A stretch of DNA of 64,000 bases from Candidatus Planktophila sp. (GTDB lineage Bacteria; Actinomycetota; Actinomycetes; Nanopelagicales; Nanopelagicaceae). The translations under genes were made by a program, and so were the position numbers. Shown here in pieces: positions 49,350-59,400 of this stretch. Below the pieces are notes generated by a model, which did not search any database, was not told the DNA's origin, and saw only the letters and a program-made list of their open reading frames with translations. Where the stretch lies: positions 1 to 64,000 of the forward strand of contig SHVF01000001.1 in NCBI GenBank assembly GCA_009691135.1. Reading direction: 5' to 3'. Position 1 is the stretch's first letter. Every line of letters starts with the position of its first letter.

Positions 49350-50839
49350 CGCTTAGCCTCGATCGCCTTTGCCAAGATAACTCGATCATCAAAATCAAGA
49401 GTCTTACCATTTATTTCCTGACCAAGCTCGTGACCCTTGCCAAGAACTGCAACTGTATCGCCCGCACCAGCAAGAGATACTGCATATGTAATAGCTTCGG
49501 CGCGATCACGAATTATCCGCGAGGCTTCTGCAATTTCTATCCCAGCAGTCATCGCTTGTAAAATAGCATCTGGATTTTCGGTTCTGGGGTTATCGCTGGT
49601 GAACACTGCAATATCTACATTCGCGTTAAGTGCTTGGCCCATTAACGGACGTTTCATGGGATCGCGGTCTCCCCCACAACCCAGAACTGCGATGACTTTA
49701 CCTGTCGTAAATTCACGAATCGAACCCAGCACATTTGATACCGCATCAGGAGTATGCGCATAATCAACTAGAGCCGTAAAGTCTTGACCTATTGTGATTT
49801 CTTCAAGTCGGCCCGCTGCGCCATTGATATTTGGAACAATTGTTGCGATATCAATTGGGTCCACTCCTAGATCAACAGCAATAGCAATAGCCATAAGTAA
49901 ATTATCAAAGTTATACCCACCTCGTAATGAAGTTGAAGTTTCGATTAAAATTCCACCGGCGCCACGAATCTTTAACTGTACGCGTTTGGATTGGTTATCA
50001 ATTTCGATAAAGTGCCATACCGCCTGCGGGTTGGAGCGTGAAATTGTAATAGCCGGGAGCTCAGTTGCGGTTGCCAGTCTTGCGCCATATGTGTCGTCAA
50101 TATTGATGCAAGCCGAGTCTGCAAATGAGTAATTAAAAAGAGATGCTTTGGCTAAGAAGTAGCTCTCCATGTCACCATGAAAATCTAAGTGATCTTGCGT
50201 TAAGTTGGTAAAAGCTGCAATTGCAAAGTGAGCGCCTTCTAGACGGTGCATTGTCATCGCATGACTTGATGCCTCAATTACTAGATGGCGCATATGGCGC
50301 TCTTTCATAACGGCTGCAAGTGCCTGCAGATCTGTCGCCTCTGGTGTTGTCCGCTTGCTGGCAAGGACTTCACTGCCAATGCGAGTTTCCACTGTTCCGA
50401 TTAAGCCACAATCTCGGTGAGCTGCTTCAAATATTTGATACAAAAGGGTTGAGACAGTTGTCTTGCCATTTGTCCCGGTGATGGCAACGCCACTTAGATC
50501 ACGCATTGGTTCGCCATAAAACAGCGCGGCTATTCGTCCTGCAACTAAGCGCGGATTTGTAACAACTAGGACTGGAATTCCCTTTATTAATTTAGCGCCG
50601 GCAATATCTGTTACAACAGCAACTGCCCCATGCCTTTGCGCGTTGGCTGCAAATTCGGCCCCATGTCTATTGGCACCAGGTAAGGCAATAAAAAGATCTC
50701 CCGGTTGTACATCAGAATCGATATGCGTTATTCCAGTAATTAAAACTTTAGCGAGTTCATCTTCGCTAATTGACGATGTTGCACCAATTAAATGAGATAT
50801 TTTTGGAAGCACCAGTGAGAAATCGGCAAATGGGCGCAC
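49346..50839 (-). CDS. murE: UDP-MurNAc-L-Ala-D-Glu--meso-DAP ligase
   Basis: Adds the third residue of the stem peptide. It has 497 residues with ATP loop TGTNGKTTVSTLL. The specificity motif reads SDNPRTENP; DNPR is the meso-diaminopimelate form, so this organism should have DAP-type peptidoglycan. It starts at a GTG that shares a base with the ftsI stop. Confidence 0.95.
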   Translation of the reverse strand: MRPFADFSLVLPKISHLIGATSSISEDELAKVLITGITHIDSDVQPGDLFIALPGANRHGAEFAANAQRHGAVAVVTDIAGAKLIKGIPVLVVTNPRLVAGRIAALFYGEPMRDLSGVAITGTNGKTTVSTLLYQIFEAAHRDCGLIGTVETRIGSEVLASKRTTPEATDLQALAAVMKERHMRHLVIEASSHAMTMHRLEGAHFAIAAFTNLTQDHLDFHGDMESYFLAKASLFNYSFADSACINIDDTYGARLATATELPAITISRSNPQAVWHFIEIDNQSKRVQLKIRGAGGILIETSTSLRGGYNFDNLLMAIAIAVDLGVDPIDIATIVPNINGAAGRLEEITIGQDFTALVDYAHTPDAVSNVLGSIREFTTGKVIAVLGCGGDRDPMKRPLMGQALNANVDIAVFTSDNPRTENPDAILQAMTAGIEIAEASRIIRDRAEAITYAVSLAGAGDTVAVLGKGHELGQEINGKTLDFDDRVILAKAIEAKR

Positions 50840-52665
50840 TAGCGTTGCCTTGCACTTACTTGAGAAGCTTTTACAACGCTGGCTTCGCGCTTCTTGGCGC
50901 TTAATTCTTTTTGAGTTAGGGCAACAGGCATTACCTTAGTTCCGGTTGGCGCCACGTTCTCTGATTGTAGAACAAAAGTCATAACCTTTTTAAACACTGG
51001 GCCACAAAGTGAGCCGCCATAGTGAGCGCCCTTAGGATCTTGAATAGTTACACTGATTACATACTTTGGCGCATCCGCTGGAGCAAAACCGATAAATGAT
51101 GCGGTGTAGCCGCTGTATTTGCGCAGTTCTGAATTAAATCGCATTGCAGTTCCAGTCTTACCAGCAACTCGATAGCCGGGGACCGCAGCACTTGGCGCAG
51201 TTCCTTGTCCGGAAACCACAGATTCCATCATGATGCGAAGTTGTTGAGCAGTTGCGGTGCTAATAACGCGCTCGTTAGTGCGCGCCGATGAAGCAGTAAA
51301 TTTTCCTGAAGCATCACTGGTTCCGGCAATAACTGTTGGCGAAACGCGAACTCCATTATTTGCAATCGTGGCAAAAATACTTGTCGCCTGCATGGCAGTT
51401 AGCGAATAACCCTGACCGAAAGCCACAGTCGGAGCAGTTGTTCCTGACCAATTACTTACCGGGCGCAAGATTCCAGCAGATTCACCGGGGAGCCCAGAGC
51501 CAGTTGATTTACCGATACCAAACTTGGATAAGTAGTCATGCAAGGTATCATTCGAAAGCATTTCACCAATTTGAATTGTGCCAGTATTTGATGAGACTGC
51601 TAAAATTCCTGAGGTTGTTAACTTTTGTACTGGATGACGCTCGTGATCGTGAAAAGTATCTCCACCCCGCTTAATTGAATAGGGAACAGTTAAAACAGTC
51701 TCTGGGGTTATCTTCTTCTCTTCTAGTGCGGCAGCAAGTGTCATCACCTTGCCAGTTGATCCCGGTTCATAAACATCCTGCACCGATGGATTACGCATGA
51801 GAGATTCTGAAACCGTTTTTGTATTGTTTGGATCAAAGGTTGGCGCAGTAGCGTGAGCTAAAATATGTCCTGTCTTAGGATCCATGACAATTACAGTGCC
51901 ACTTACCGCACGCGCTTTGCTTACCGCTTCCTGAATCGCATTTGCTGCCACCCATTGCACGTCGCGATCAATAGTTAATCGAACAGTGGTTCCCTTTTTA
52001 GCTGCTGCGAGCTCGTTCTGTGATCCTGGAATTTCAGCTCCAAGACCACGCGCATACGAGTATCGACCATCGGTTCCAGAAATCTTTGAGTTCATGCTCG
52101 ATTCGATACCAGTAGCACCTATTCCATCTTGGCGGACGAAACCGACGAGTGAAGAAACCAGCGAACCAGAAGGATATTCTCGAATGTAATTACGTTCGGC
52201 AAAGAAACCAACGATACGCTTATCAAAATGCTCTTTATCAAGGGCCGCGTTATAAGTTCGGATTGCCGCAGTCAGATTTCGCCAAACTGCTGGTTTCGCA
52301 CTCTTGGTAACCATTGAATAACGTTTTGTACCCGAAATAGCACTTTGTACCTGCGCGACTGTCATCCCCAAATATGGCGCCGCGAAATTAGCGGTCTGCA
52401 CTGTATCGGTTACTTGTGTCTGATCTACAACGATGTTTATCGCTGAGACGCTACGTGCAAATGCCACACCATTTATATCTGTAATTTCACCACGCGCTGC
52501 CGGAATTGCGCGAGTGGATTCCATTTCATTGACCGCCTTGCTGCGATATTCACCGGCTTGTACTGCCTGAATTTGAATTAAGCGAGCGGCAAATAAAAGA
52601 AAAAAGATCAAGATAAAGATTATGAGTACACGTATACGTGAGGCGGCTAAATTTAAGTTACCCAC
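50839..52665 (-). CDS. ftsI: Septal transpeptidase FtsI (PBP3-type class B penicillin-binding protein)
   Basis: Cross-links septal peptidoglycan with FtsW. After a membrane helix (VLIIFILIFFLLFAARLI) come the dimerisation domain (about residues 45-210) and the transpeptidase domain with the serine in EPGSTGKVM, SSNTG and KTGTAM. I move the start from the track ATG (23 bp inside ftsL) to the GTG at 52665, which has GGGGAGG at 6 nt and leaves an 8-bp overlap, giving 608 residues. No PASTA domains are seen. Confidence 0.94.
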   Translation of the reverse strand: MGNLNLAASRIRVLIIFILIFFLLFAARLIQIQAVQAGEYRSKAVNEMESTRAIPAARGEITDINGVAFARSVSAINIVVDQTQVTDTVQTANFAAPYLGMTVAQVQSAISGTKRYSMVTKSAKPAVWRNLTAAIRTYNAALDKEHFDKRIVGFFAERNYIREYPSGSLVSSLVGFVRQDGIGATGIESSMNSKISGTDGRYSYARGLGAEIPGSQNELAAAKKGTTVRLTIDRDVQWVAANAIQEAVSKARAVSGTVIVMDPKTGHILAHATAPTFDPNNTKTVSESLMRNPSVQDVYEPGSTGKVMTLAAALEEKKITPETVLTVPYSIKRGGDTFHDHERHPVQKLTTSGILAVSSNTGTIQIGEMLSNDTLHDYLSKFGIGKSTGSGLPGESAGILRPVSNWSGTTAPTVAFGQGYSLTAMQATSIFATIANNGVRVSPTVIAGTSDASGKFTASSARTNERVISTATAQQLRIMMESVVSGQGTAPSAAVPGYRVAGKTGTAMRFNSELRKYSGYTASFIGFAPADAPKYVISVTIQDPKGAHYGGSLCGPVFKKVMTFVLQSENVAPTGTKVMPVALTQKELSAKKREASVVKASQVSARQR

Positions 52666-53077
52666 GGGTGACCTCCCCATTGGCTAGCGCTTGCGATTGC
52701 GCATCTAGGTTAAGGAAAACTGGGGATTGCGAAGCTCGCATTCCGAGAGCTTCTGCCTGTGCGGCAAGAGCAGCCGGTGATGAAACTGATTCAATTTGGC
52801 GGTTTATTGCCTCGCGTTGATCTGCAACAACTTTTGCCTCCGCCTTTAGCTCAGAGAGCGTGAAGGCATCTTGGGCCAGCAAAATATTTACCGCGAGAAG
52901 AATTAGTAATCCAATTCCCGCAACTGCGGATAGAAATATTGCAAAGAAGCGATGAGTGGCTTGGGCGCCCTCTGAAAGATTTGGTAATAATTTTAGGAAA
53001 ACTTCCGCAGATTTAGCTGACAATTTTTGACGAGGCACACGAACGATCTGAGTTGCTACTGGATTTAGGAGCGCCAT
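52658..53077 (-). CDS. ftsL: FtsL-like divisome protein
   Basis: A 139-residue bitopic protein at the usual ftsL place between rsmH and ftsI. A cytoplasmic N-terminus of about 45 residues leads to one helix (FFAIFLSAVAGIGLLILLAVNILLA) and a heptad-rich coiled coil (FTLSELKAEAKVVADQREAINRQIESV). It ends with the membrane-distal ALGMRASQSPVFL. FtsL proteins have little sequence identity, so the name rests on architecture and position. Confidence 0.85.
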   Translation of the reverse strand: MALLNPVATQIVRVPRQKLSAKSAEVFLKLLPNLSEGAQATHRFFAIFLSAVAGIGLLILLAVNILLAQDAFTLSELKAEAKVVADQREAINRQIESVSSPAALAAQAEALGMRASQSPVFLNLDAQSQALANGEVTRG

Positions 53078-54034
53078 CTACGCGGCCACCCTTTCAATTG
53101 CACGAAGTCGCACGGAGGCAGATCTTGGATTTTTGGCAAGTTCTTGATCGTTTGGCGTCTCACCTGATTTAGAAGCCATCACAAACTTGGCAGCAAATTC
53201 GGGAAGATCGACCGGCAGATTGCGTGGAGTCTTTGAGGTAGTGCAATCGACAAAGATCTCTTTGACTATTCGGTCTTCTAAAGATTGAAATGACATTACA
53301 ACTACGCGACCACCAACAGTTATGAGATCTAGCGCTATTGGTAATGCGCGTGTGATGGCGCCGAGTTCGTCATTGGCTTCAATGCGCAGGGCTTGAAATG
53401 TGCGTTTAGCGGGGTTGCCACCTGTACGTCGCGTTGCTGCTGGAATGCTCTCTTTTACCAATGTAGCAAGTTCTTGAGTTGAGTTAAGCGGTGCCTTAGC
53501 ACGCGCTTTCACAATATTTTCAACGATGCGAGTTGCAAACTTTTCTTCGCCAAAGGTGCGCAGAATCTTCACTAAAGTACCTGGCGCGTAGGTATTTACA
53601 ATCTCAGCAGCGGTGATTCCGCGACTGCGATCCATGCGCATATCAAGTGGGGCATCTTGTGAGTAAGAAAAGCCGCGGTCTACTTCATCTAATTGAATTG
53701 ATGAGACACCTAGATCAAAGAGGATGCCATTGACTTTATCAAAGCCATTCTCTTTAACAACTTCGGAGATTTGATCAAAGACTGCATGTGCACTCTTAAA
53801 GCGAGTGCCAAAATGAGCAAGGCGAGCAGATGCTCTTTCGAGTGCGATCTGATCACGATCAATACCAATTACGGTAAGTGTTGGAAACTTTTCAAGAAGT
53901 GCTTCTGTGTGGCCACCAAGTCCAAGAGTGCAATCAACAATTACTGGGTTCTCATTTAAGAACACTGTTGGAGAAAGTAGTTCAATGCAGCGATCTAGCA
54001 TCACTGATACATGTTGCGCGCTTGAATCGTTCAT
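53078..54034 (-). CDS. rsmH: 16S rRNA m4C1402 methyltransferase
   Basis: SAM-dependent methylation of C1402 in the ribosomal P site. I move the track start 63 bp downstream to the ATG MNDSSAQHVSVMLDR preceded by GGGGGAG, giving 318 residues. The SAM motif is DCTLGLGGHTEALLE, followed by GILFDLGVSSIQLDE and the C-terminal FHSLEDR-like VMSFQSLEDRIVK. Upstream is a 177-bp gap holding a large RNA-like hairpin. It follows mraZ and precedes ftsL directly. Confidence 0.95.
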   Translation of the reverse strand: MNDSSAQHVSVMLDRCIELLSPTVFLNENPVIVDCTLGLGGHTEALLEKFPTLTVIGIDRDQIALERASARLAHFGTRFKSAHAVFDQISEVVKENGFDKVNGILFDLGVSSIQLDEVDRGFSYSQDAPLDMRMDRSRGITAAEIVNTYAPGTLVKILRTFGEEKFATRIVENIVKARAKAPLNSTQELATLVKESIPAATRRTGGNPAKRTFQALRIEANDELGAITRALPIALDLITVGGRVVVMSFQSLEDRIVKEIFVDCTTSKTPRNLPVDLPEFAAKFVMASKSGETPNDQELAKNPRSASVRLRAIERVAA

Positions 54035-54080
54035 CACTCCCCCATTTCTTAGCTCGCCTTTTCCTATATCTACTCTGCAT

Positions 54081-54181
54081 CTCTCATCTCTGGTCACCGC
54101 CGGCCGACGGATCTAACGAAAGTGACACCGGGGAAGGGGTGTCACTGTCGGCTTTAGGTCGGCGGTGGCCACAAATGAGAG
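54081..54181 (-). ncRNA. Large nested hairpin before rsmH, candidate mraW cis-regulatory RNA motif
   Basis: Read on the minus strand, an outer stem pairs CTCTCATTTGTGGCCACCGCC with GGCGGTGACCAGAGATGAGAG (18 of 21 positions). Inside, GCCGAC pairs with GTCGGC, and a top stem AGTGACACC/GGTGTCACT closes an 8-nt loop CCTTCCCC. Internal loops are GACCTAAA (5' side) and TTCGTTAGATCC (3' side). It ends about 46 nt before the rsmH ATG. A conserved structured RNA called the mraW motif is known upstream of actinobacterial mraW (rsmH) genes, and position and shape fit. There is no T-tract, so a terminator is unlikely. Confidence 0.7.
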
Positions 54182-54211
54182 CGCTATTAAGTTGTTTTAT
54201 TACCTTTCAAA

Positions 54212-54643
54212 CTAGAAGAGCCCGGGAAAGATCTCCTCTGAAACTTCAGCAAAGCCTTTTTCGCGATCTGTTAGATATGAATTCCATGAAGTGTTATCCC
54301 AAATTTCAACGCGAGTATTTGCGCCAATAACTACACAATCTTTTTCAAGTCCTGCATAAGTACGAAGTCCGGCAGGAATAGTTATGCGACCTTGGCGATC
54401 AGGAATTTCATCGTGTGCGCCCGCAAACATCACGCGCATGTAATCGCGAGCATTCTTTGATGTAACAGGTGCTTGGCGCAGTGTTTCGGTGATCGTTGCA
54501 AATTCTGAAGACGGGAAAACGTATAAGCAACGTTCTTGTCCCTTTGTAATTACTAAGCCAGCAGAGAGCTCTTCGCGAAATTTTGCAGGAAGTATCAAGC
54601 GGCCTTTTTCATCAAGGCGTGGCTCGTGGGTGCCGAGAAACAT
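54212..54643 (-). CDS. mraZ: Transcriptional regulator MraZ
   Basis: DNA-binding repressor/activator of the division cluster. It has two SpoVT/AbrB-like domains, seen as [15 protein letters not shown] (residues about 10-24) and [14 protein letters not shown] (about 80-95). The start is moved to the ATG of [15 protein letters not shown] (143 residues), preceded by AAGGGGG. It is the first gene of the dcw cluster and has probable self-binding repeats upstream. Confidence 0.95.
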   Translation of the reverse strand: MFLGTHEPRLDEKGRLILPAKFREELSAGLVITKGQERCLYVFPSSEFATITETLRQAPVTSKNARDYMRVMFAGAHDEIPDRQGRITIPAGLRTYAGLEKDCVVIGANTRVEIWDNTSWNSYLTDREKGFAEVSEEIFPGLF

Positions 54644-54683
54644 TTTCTTAGCCCCCTTCCCCGAGGACTCTTGAGGGGGAAAT

Positions 54684-54726
54684 CCCACTTAATCCCCCAC
54701 TTTACTCCACTTTACTCCTTTTTCAA
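54684..54726 (-). promoter_or_regulatory. mraZ promoter with three AAGTGG repeats (probable MraZ boxes)
   Basis: On the minus strand AAAGTGG, AAAGTGG and AAGTGGG follow one another at 10- and 12-bp steps. MraZ of E. coli binds TGGGN repeats at 10-bp steps in its own promoter and Mycoplasma MraZ binds similar AAAGTG repeats, so these are likely the operator. A possible promoter, TTGAAA-N16-TAAAGT (54699-54726), overlaps the first two boxes, consistent with autoregulation. Confidence 0.6.
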
Positions 54727-54756
54727 CCACCCTCCGCCATTAATCTCCCACCGCCT

Positions 54757-54809
54757 CCCCTTCTTGGGGATGAAAAAAACCCCCACCGATCTCGGCAAGG
54801 GCTGGGGAG
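54757..54809 (-). terminator. Terminator after the DUF3040 gene
   Basis: CCCCAGCC...GGTGGGGG forms a GC-rich stem followed by seven T residues (plus-strand a-run 54773-54779), a good intrinsic terminator on the minus strand just beyond the DUF3040 stop. A second small hairpin CCCC-AAGAA-GGGG (54757-54769) follows. It isolates mraZ from the genes upstream. Confidence 0.75.
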
Positions 54810-54823
54810 TTATGCGTTATAAA

Positions 54824-55186
54824 TTAGCCATTATTGCGCTGGTCCCATCGATCTTCTAAGCCCTTTGTGAAGCCTTGGCCAAATGAGCGGCGAGCGCGTT
54901 TTGGGGTTTTGCCAGCCTTTGCACCAGCGTTAACCAAGCCGTTTACGAGAAGAATTACGCCGACCAGGGCCACGATGAAGCCTCCCACCCCAACCAAAGT
55001 CAGCTGAGCAATTAGACCGGCGAAGAGAATTGAGAAGCCACCTAGTACAAAGGCGATGGCAATACCGATGGATGCGCCTATGCGGGTGCGAGAGCCATTT
55101 AAGGTCGAGACTAGACGTGGGTCATCGACAGATAGCGCCTCTTCCATCTCGGCTAGTAGGCGTTGTTCGCGCTCAGATAGTGCCAT
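54824..55186 (-). CDS. DUF3040-type two-helix membrane protein
   Basis: A 120-residue actinobacterial protein. I move the start to the ATG of MALSEREQRLLAEMEEAL, the family N-terminus. That is followed by DDPRLVSTL, then two membrane helices (about residues 42-62 and 66-87) and a basic C-terminal tail. The family is found next to the dcw cluster and dinB in Actinobacteria; its role is unknown to me. It has a leaderless-type -10 and ends at a strong terminator. Confidence 0.8.
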   Translation of the reverse strand: MALSEREQRLLAEMEEALSVDDPRLVSTLNGSRTRIGASIGIAIAFVLGGFSILFAGLIAQLTLVGVGGFIVALVGVILLVNGLVNAGAKAGKTPKRARRSFGQGFTKGLEDRWDQRNNG

Positions 55187-55192
55187 GGCCCC

Positions 55193-55198
55193 ACAATA
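55193..55198 (-). promoter_or_regulatory. -10 element for a leaderless DUF3040 transcript
   Basis: TATTGT, then 6 nt (GGGGCC), then the ATG. The G-run is too close to the start to be a normal ribosome site. Confidence 0.45.
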
Positions 55199-55218
55199 GA
55201 ACAACTTCGCGTGCGGTG

Positions 55219-55238
55219 CTAGTTGGTTGAACAACTAG
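55219..55238. repeat. Inverted repeat CTAGTTG-N6-CAACTAG
   Basis: Perfect 7-bp arms between the dinB stop and the DUF3040 start. No T-tract follows, so it is either an operator for the DUF3040 gene or a weak end for the dinB message. Confidence 0.4.
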
Positions 55239-55254
55239 TTCAGAGGGCATGGTG

Positions 55255-56445
55255 CTAGTCGGCTCCATTCTCATCATCTTCAAGTCGTATTAACCGCCCC
55301 GGACGCACGCTGCCCCGCCCAAAGCGCGCCTTCGCCCGATCGATTCCGCTTTGCGCATCGCGCCAACCTTTCTCGCGCGCACCCAAGACAAGCTGTTCCG
55401 GTGAATCCTGCTGCAAGTTCTCAAGTGAAACCCCGACCAGACGCAACCGCGCACGTTCTATCTTTAAAGCAAGATAGAGGGATTTAACGACCGCATAAAT
55501 TTCGTGGGTGCTATCTATGGGAAGTGCCAACGTCTTTGAGCGATTAATAGTTGAGAAATCCGCAAAGCGCACCTTTATCGAAATGGTCTTTGCAAATAGC
55601 CCTTTCTCGCGCAGCCGAGCAGTTGATTTTTCAGTCATGCGCAGAAACTCTTGCAATATCTCAATCGGATCATCTAAATCATTTGGAAAAGTTTCAGCAG
55701 AAGAGATGCTCTTATCTGGTTCTTCAGGTGTCACATCGCGATAGTCGCGCCCCCAGGCTAGTTCGTAAAGTGAAGCACCTGCAGCATCGCCCAGGGCTCG
55801 AATCAAAGTTGCTCGCGGTGTATTTGCGATATCTGCAACGGTGTGAAGACCTAAGCGTTCTAGCTGTTCGGCAGTCTTTGGTCCGACCCCCCAAATCGCG
55901 CCAACTGGCAACGGATGCAGAAAAGTTAAAATACGATCAGTCGTTATCTCTAACATTCCATTTGGCTTGCAATTTTGTGATGCCAACTTGGCAATAAATT
56001 TAGATGGCGCAACACCGACCGAACAGGTTATGCCTTCCTCTTTTTCTACGCGTGCCCGTATGGCAGTAGCAATCTCTCGACCTGTGCCCAATAGTTTACG
56101 CGCACCAGTGACATCTAAAAAAGCTTCATCAAGTGAAATCGGTTCTACCAGTGGCGTATATGAATTAAATATTTGCATTACTCGTTCTGAAATTTCCGAA
56201 TAGCGGTGATGATCGGGTGGAACAAATATCGCTTGCGGAGCCATACGTTGGGCGCGACCAACCGGCATCGCAGCGCGAATTCCAAATTTACGAGCCGCAT
56301 AATTTGCAGATAAAACTACGCCGCGCGCACCTGCTCCGACAACAACTGCTTTGCCGCGAAGTTCGGGGTGATCGAGTTCGGCAACGGATGCATAAAAAGC
56401 ATCCATATCTACATGCAAAATCGTAGATTCGATGGGCTCGTTCAT
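55255..56445 (-). CDS. dinB: Y-family DNA polymerase IV
   Basis: Translesion polymerase. I use the ATG at 56445 (MNEPIESTILHVDMDAF), which overlaps the dnaE2 stop by ATGA; 396 residues. The catalytic acids are present in HVDMDAFYAS and SLDEAFLDVTG, so it is an active DinB, unlike the inactive ImuB that normally accompanies dnaE2 in Actinobacteria. Helix-hairpin-helix IWGVGPKTAEQLERLG and a little-finger domain follow. EQLVLG near the C-terminus is in a suitable place for a sliding-clamp motif but is a poor match. It is the last gene of the SOS cassette. Confidence 0.93.
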   Translation of the reverse strand: MNEPIESTILHVDMDAFYASVAELDHPELRGKAVVVGAGARGVVLSANYAARKFGIRAAMPVGRAQRMAPQAIFVPPDHHRYSEISERVMQIFNSYTPLVEPISLDEAFLDVTGARKLLGTGREIATAIRARVEKEEGITCSVGVAPSKFIAKLASQNCKPNGMLEITTDRILTFLHPLPVGAIWGVGPKTAEQLERLGLHTVADIANTPRATLIRALGDAAGASLYELAWGRDYRDVTPEEPDKSISSAETFPNDLDDPIEILQEFLRMTEKSTARLREKGLFAKTISIKVRFADFSTINRSKTLALPIDSTHEIYAVVKSLYLALKIERARLRLVGVSLENLQQDSPEQLVLGAREKGWRDAQSGIDRAKARFGRGSVRPGRLIRLEDDENGAD

Positions 56446-59400
56446 TTCGCCGCTATCTCTAGTAATTTGCGTGACCACTTTTCATAAGCCTGGCGTAGAT
56501 CCCATGCACCGCTGGCGTTGATAGAGATTCCGCGATCTCCGGTTCTGCGCGTTTTGCCACGGACTAACAATATGGATGAACCATAGAGAGTGGAAGCAAA
56601 TCCCTCTTGGGCGCCAGAAAAGAATGTCGAATCGGTGCAGCCATAACCATCATCGAGAGTTAGAAAGATAACGCGTCGCCCAGAACGAACTGGCGGCGTC
56701 TGCATCGCAACTTTTACACCCGCAACCAGTACTTCGCTCTGAGATCGCAGCGAAAGCAGATCCGCTGATTTAACTGCGCCGATGGCATTTAAAAATGGGG
56801 CATAAAATTCAAGCATATGGTGGGTGATATCCATACCTAAACGTTCGACTTCGTTACGTACTTTCTCAGAAGCGCCCATTGGTGGCAGACCACTTGCTGC
56901 AAGGTCGGGGGGTGCAAAACCAAAGACCATCTGCGAACCTGCAACAGTTGCAACGGGTGAGCGAGTTAAATCAGATAAATGCAATAACAAATCACGATGA
57001 TTAATTGCGCCATTATTTAAAGAATGCACTCGATCAAGTGCGCCAGTGAGAATTAAGGTTTCAATAACTGGGTGCGATGCACCAGATCTGCGGTAAAAAT
57101 CCGATAGGTCTATATAGGGGCGCCCAGCAATAATCGAAGTGACTTCCTTATCGCTGATGCCCGAAACAGATGTCAACGCAATGCGAACATGGTCACAGCC
57201 TTTCTCATCCCTTTCTACGGTGTATTGCTCCCCGGAATAATTAATATCAAGAGGCGCTAAACCAACGCCAAGTTGGCGCGCTTCATCGATCATCAAACGC
57301 TTTGGATACATTCCAGGGTCATGGGTAAGAACGCCTGCAATAAACGCTGCGGGATGATGCGTCTTTAAATATGCAGATTGATAAGTGGGCAGCGCAAAAG
57401 CTGCGGCGTGTGCTTTACAGAAACCAAAGGATGCAAAGGCGCGCAGCACATCCCAAATTTCGGTAACAATATTTAACTCATAACCGCGCGTCGTTGCGGC
57501 AGGAAAGAACCAGTCGCAGACTTCTTGTTGGCCATCGATACTGCCTAAAGCCCGCCGTTTTTCATCGGCGGCAGCCAGTGAGATACCAGTCATCGTGGCG
57601 ATAATCGAGATCACTTGTTCGTGAAAGACAACCACACCTTCGGTTTCGGCCAAGATAGAATATAGATCAGGGTGAATTATCTGCGCTGGGTTCCAGCCAT
57701 GGCGGGCGTTAAGAAATGGCCGAATCATGTCGGACTTAACTGGGCCAGGGCGAAAGAGTGAAATATCAATAATTAAATCTGTAAATGTTTTAGGGGCTAG
57801 CTTGCCAACTAGTTCGCGTTGTCCGGGGCTTTCAACTTGGAAGATACCTAAGGTATGCGTTGATTGAATTAAATTATAAGTTGGCTCATCATCTAGTGGC
57901 ACTGCATCTATATCTAGATCAATTTCCTCTATCCGCTTTATCTCGTGCACCGCATGTGCGATTGTCGATTGCATACGCACGCCGAGGATGTCTAGCTTAA
58001 GTAAGCCGATTTCTTCTACTCCATCTTTATCAAATTCCACCATCGGATAACCGCTGGCGTTAAGTTGCACCGGTGCGCGATCTAAAAGTCCACCATCAGA
58101 TAGAACAACTGCGCAGGGATGCATCGCAAGATGGCGCGGCAGGCCATCGAGGCGTTGCGCCAGCGAGATCGCCATCGCAGTAAGGGGCGCCGATAAATTA
58201 AGGCAGCGAAGTTCGGGAAGTGATTTAAGGGTCGCCTCAATATTTCGGGCACGGATATGTGGCAGTGATTTAGCGATTAGGTCTATTTCGATCGCAGGTA
58301 AACCCATTGCGGCGCCCACATCACGGATGGCATTTCGTGCACGGTAAGTATCGACCATTGAAACTGTGGCACAGCGCGAGATCGCCTGCGGTGATTGCCA
58401 ATCGGTATCGCCATAACGCTTGAAGACCAGATCATAAATTTCTAAACGGCGCGCAGATTCAACATCTATATCAATGTCGGGTAGCGCTCTGCGTAGCGGA
58501 GAACAGAAACGTTCCATCAATAAACCATGCTGCATAGGGTCGACCCCTGAGATACCAAGTAGATGACAGATCAGAGAACCTGCACCGCTACCACGAGCTG
58601 CTACTCGAATATTTTTAGCACGCGCCATATCGGTTATATCTGCAACCGTTAAAAAATATGGTTCATAACCAAGCGTTGCAACCGTTGCTAACTCATCATC
58701 TAAACGCACCCGGGCTTTAGCGATTGTGGCCGAATCGTTATAGCGCCAATTAATTCCTGATTCACAGCGAGTGCGCAGCAGAGCGCGTATTGAGTTAGCC
58801 GAATCGGCGCCGACTATGTGTGCTTCAGGTAAGTGAATGCCACCTAAACCAAGATCGCGTTGCGGTGATAGGAGCGCGCGTTCGGCCCATTGGCGCGTTG
58901 TCTGTAGAAGTTCACGTGGTGTGCGCTCCCCTGCTGCGCGCGCTATTTCGGCGGCGAGTGAAACCATCTCATCGTTTGATTTTAAATATCCTTCTGCATT
59001 GCGACGTTCCAGATGGCGCTGATGCAACGGAACTAATTGGCGCGCACAATCAAGAATGTCAGCAACCGGCCCATCGGCGGCATCGCGCATGCGCACCGCA
59101 TTGGTTATTACTGCATCAATATCGTGATCGCGCGCAAAGATTAATGAGCGCCCAGCATGCGCTGTCGAAAAAGGCCCGTTGCCCGCAACCAGGTGTGAAA
59201 CGCAATCAATAGCGTGGTCGCCAAAGAGTGGCCTAGTTTTATTAAATATCTCAAGTGCTATGTCGCTGCGGTGCATAGCAAGTGCTTGGCTAACTGGTGA
59301 TTCAGGGCCATGAAGCAAATGCAGTTGAGTTGAGTATTGGCTAAAGCGTTGTAGCAGATCTAAAGTCAGGATCGGTGTGCGATCTGCAGTGTTCATATTT

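Noticed and set aside
58820-59212. 130-aa plus-strand ORF opposite dnaE2
   Set aside because: Shadow frame; composition rich in His, Arg and Cys without domains, and dnaE2 is continuous on the other strand.
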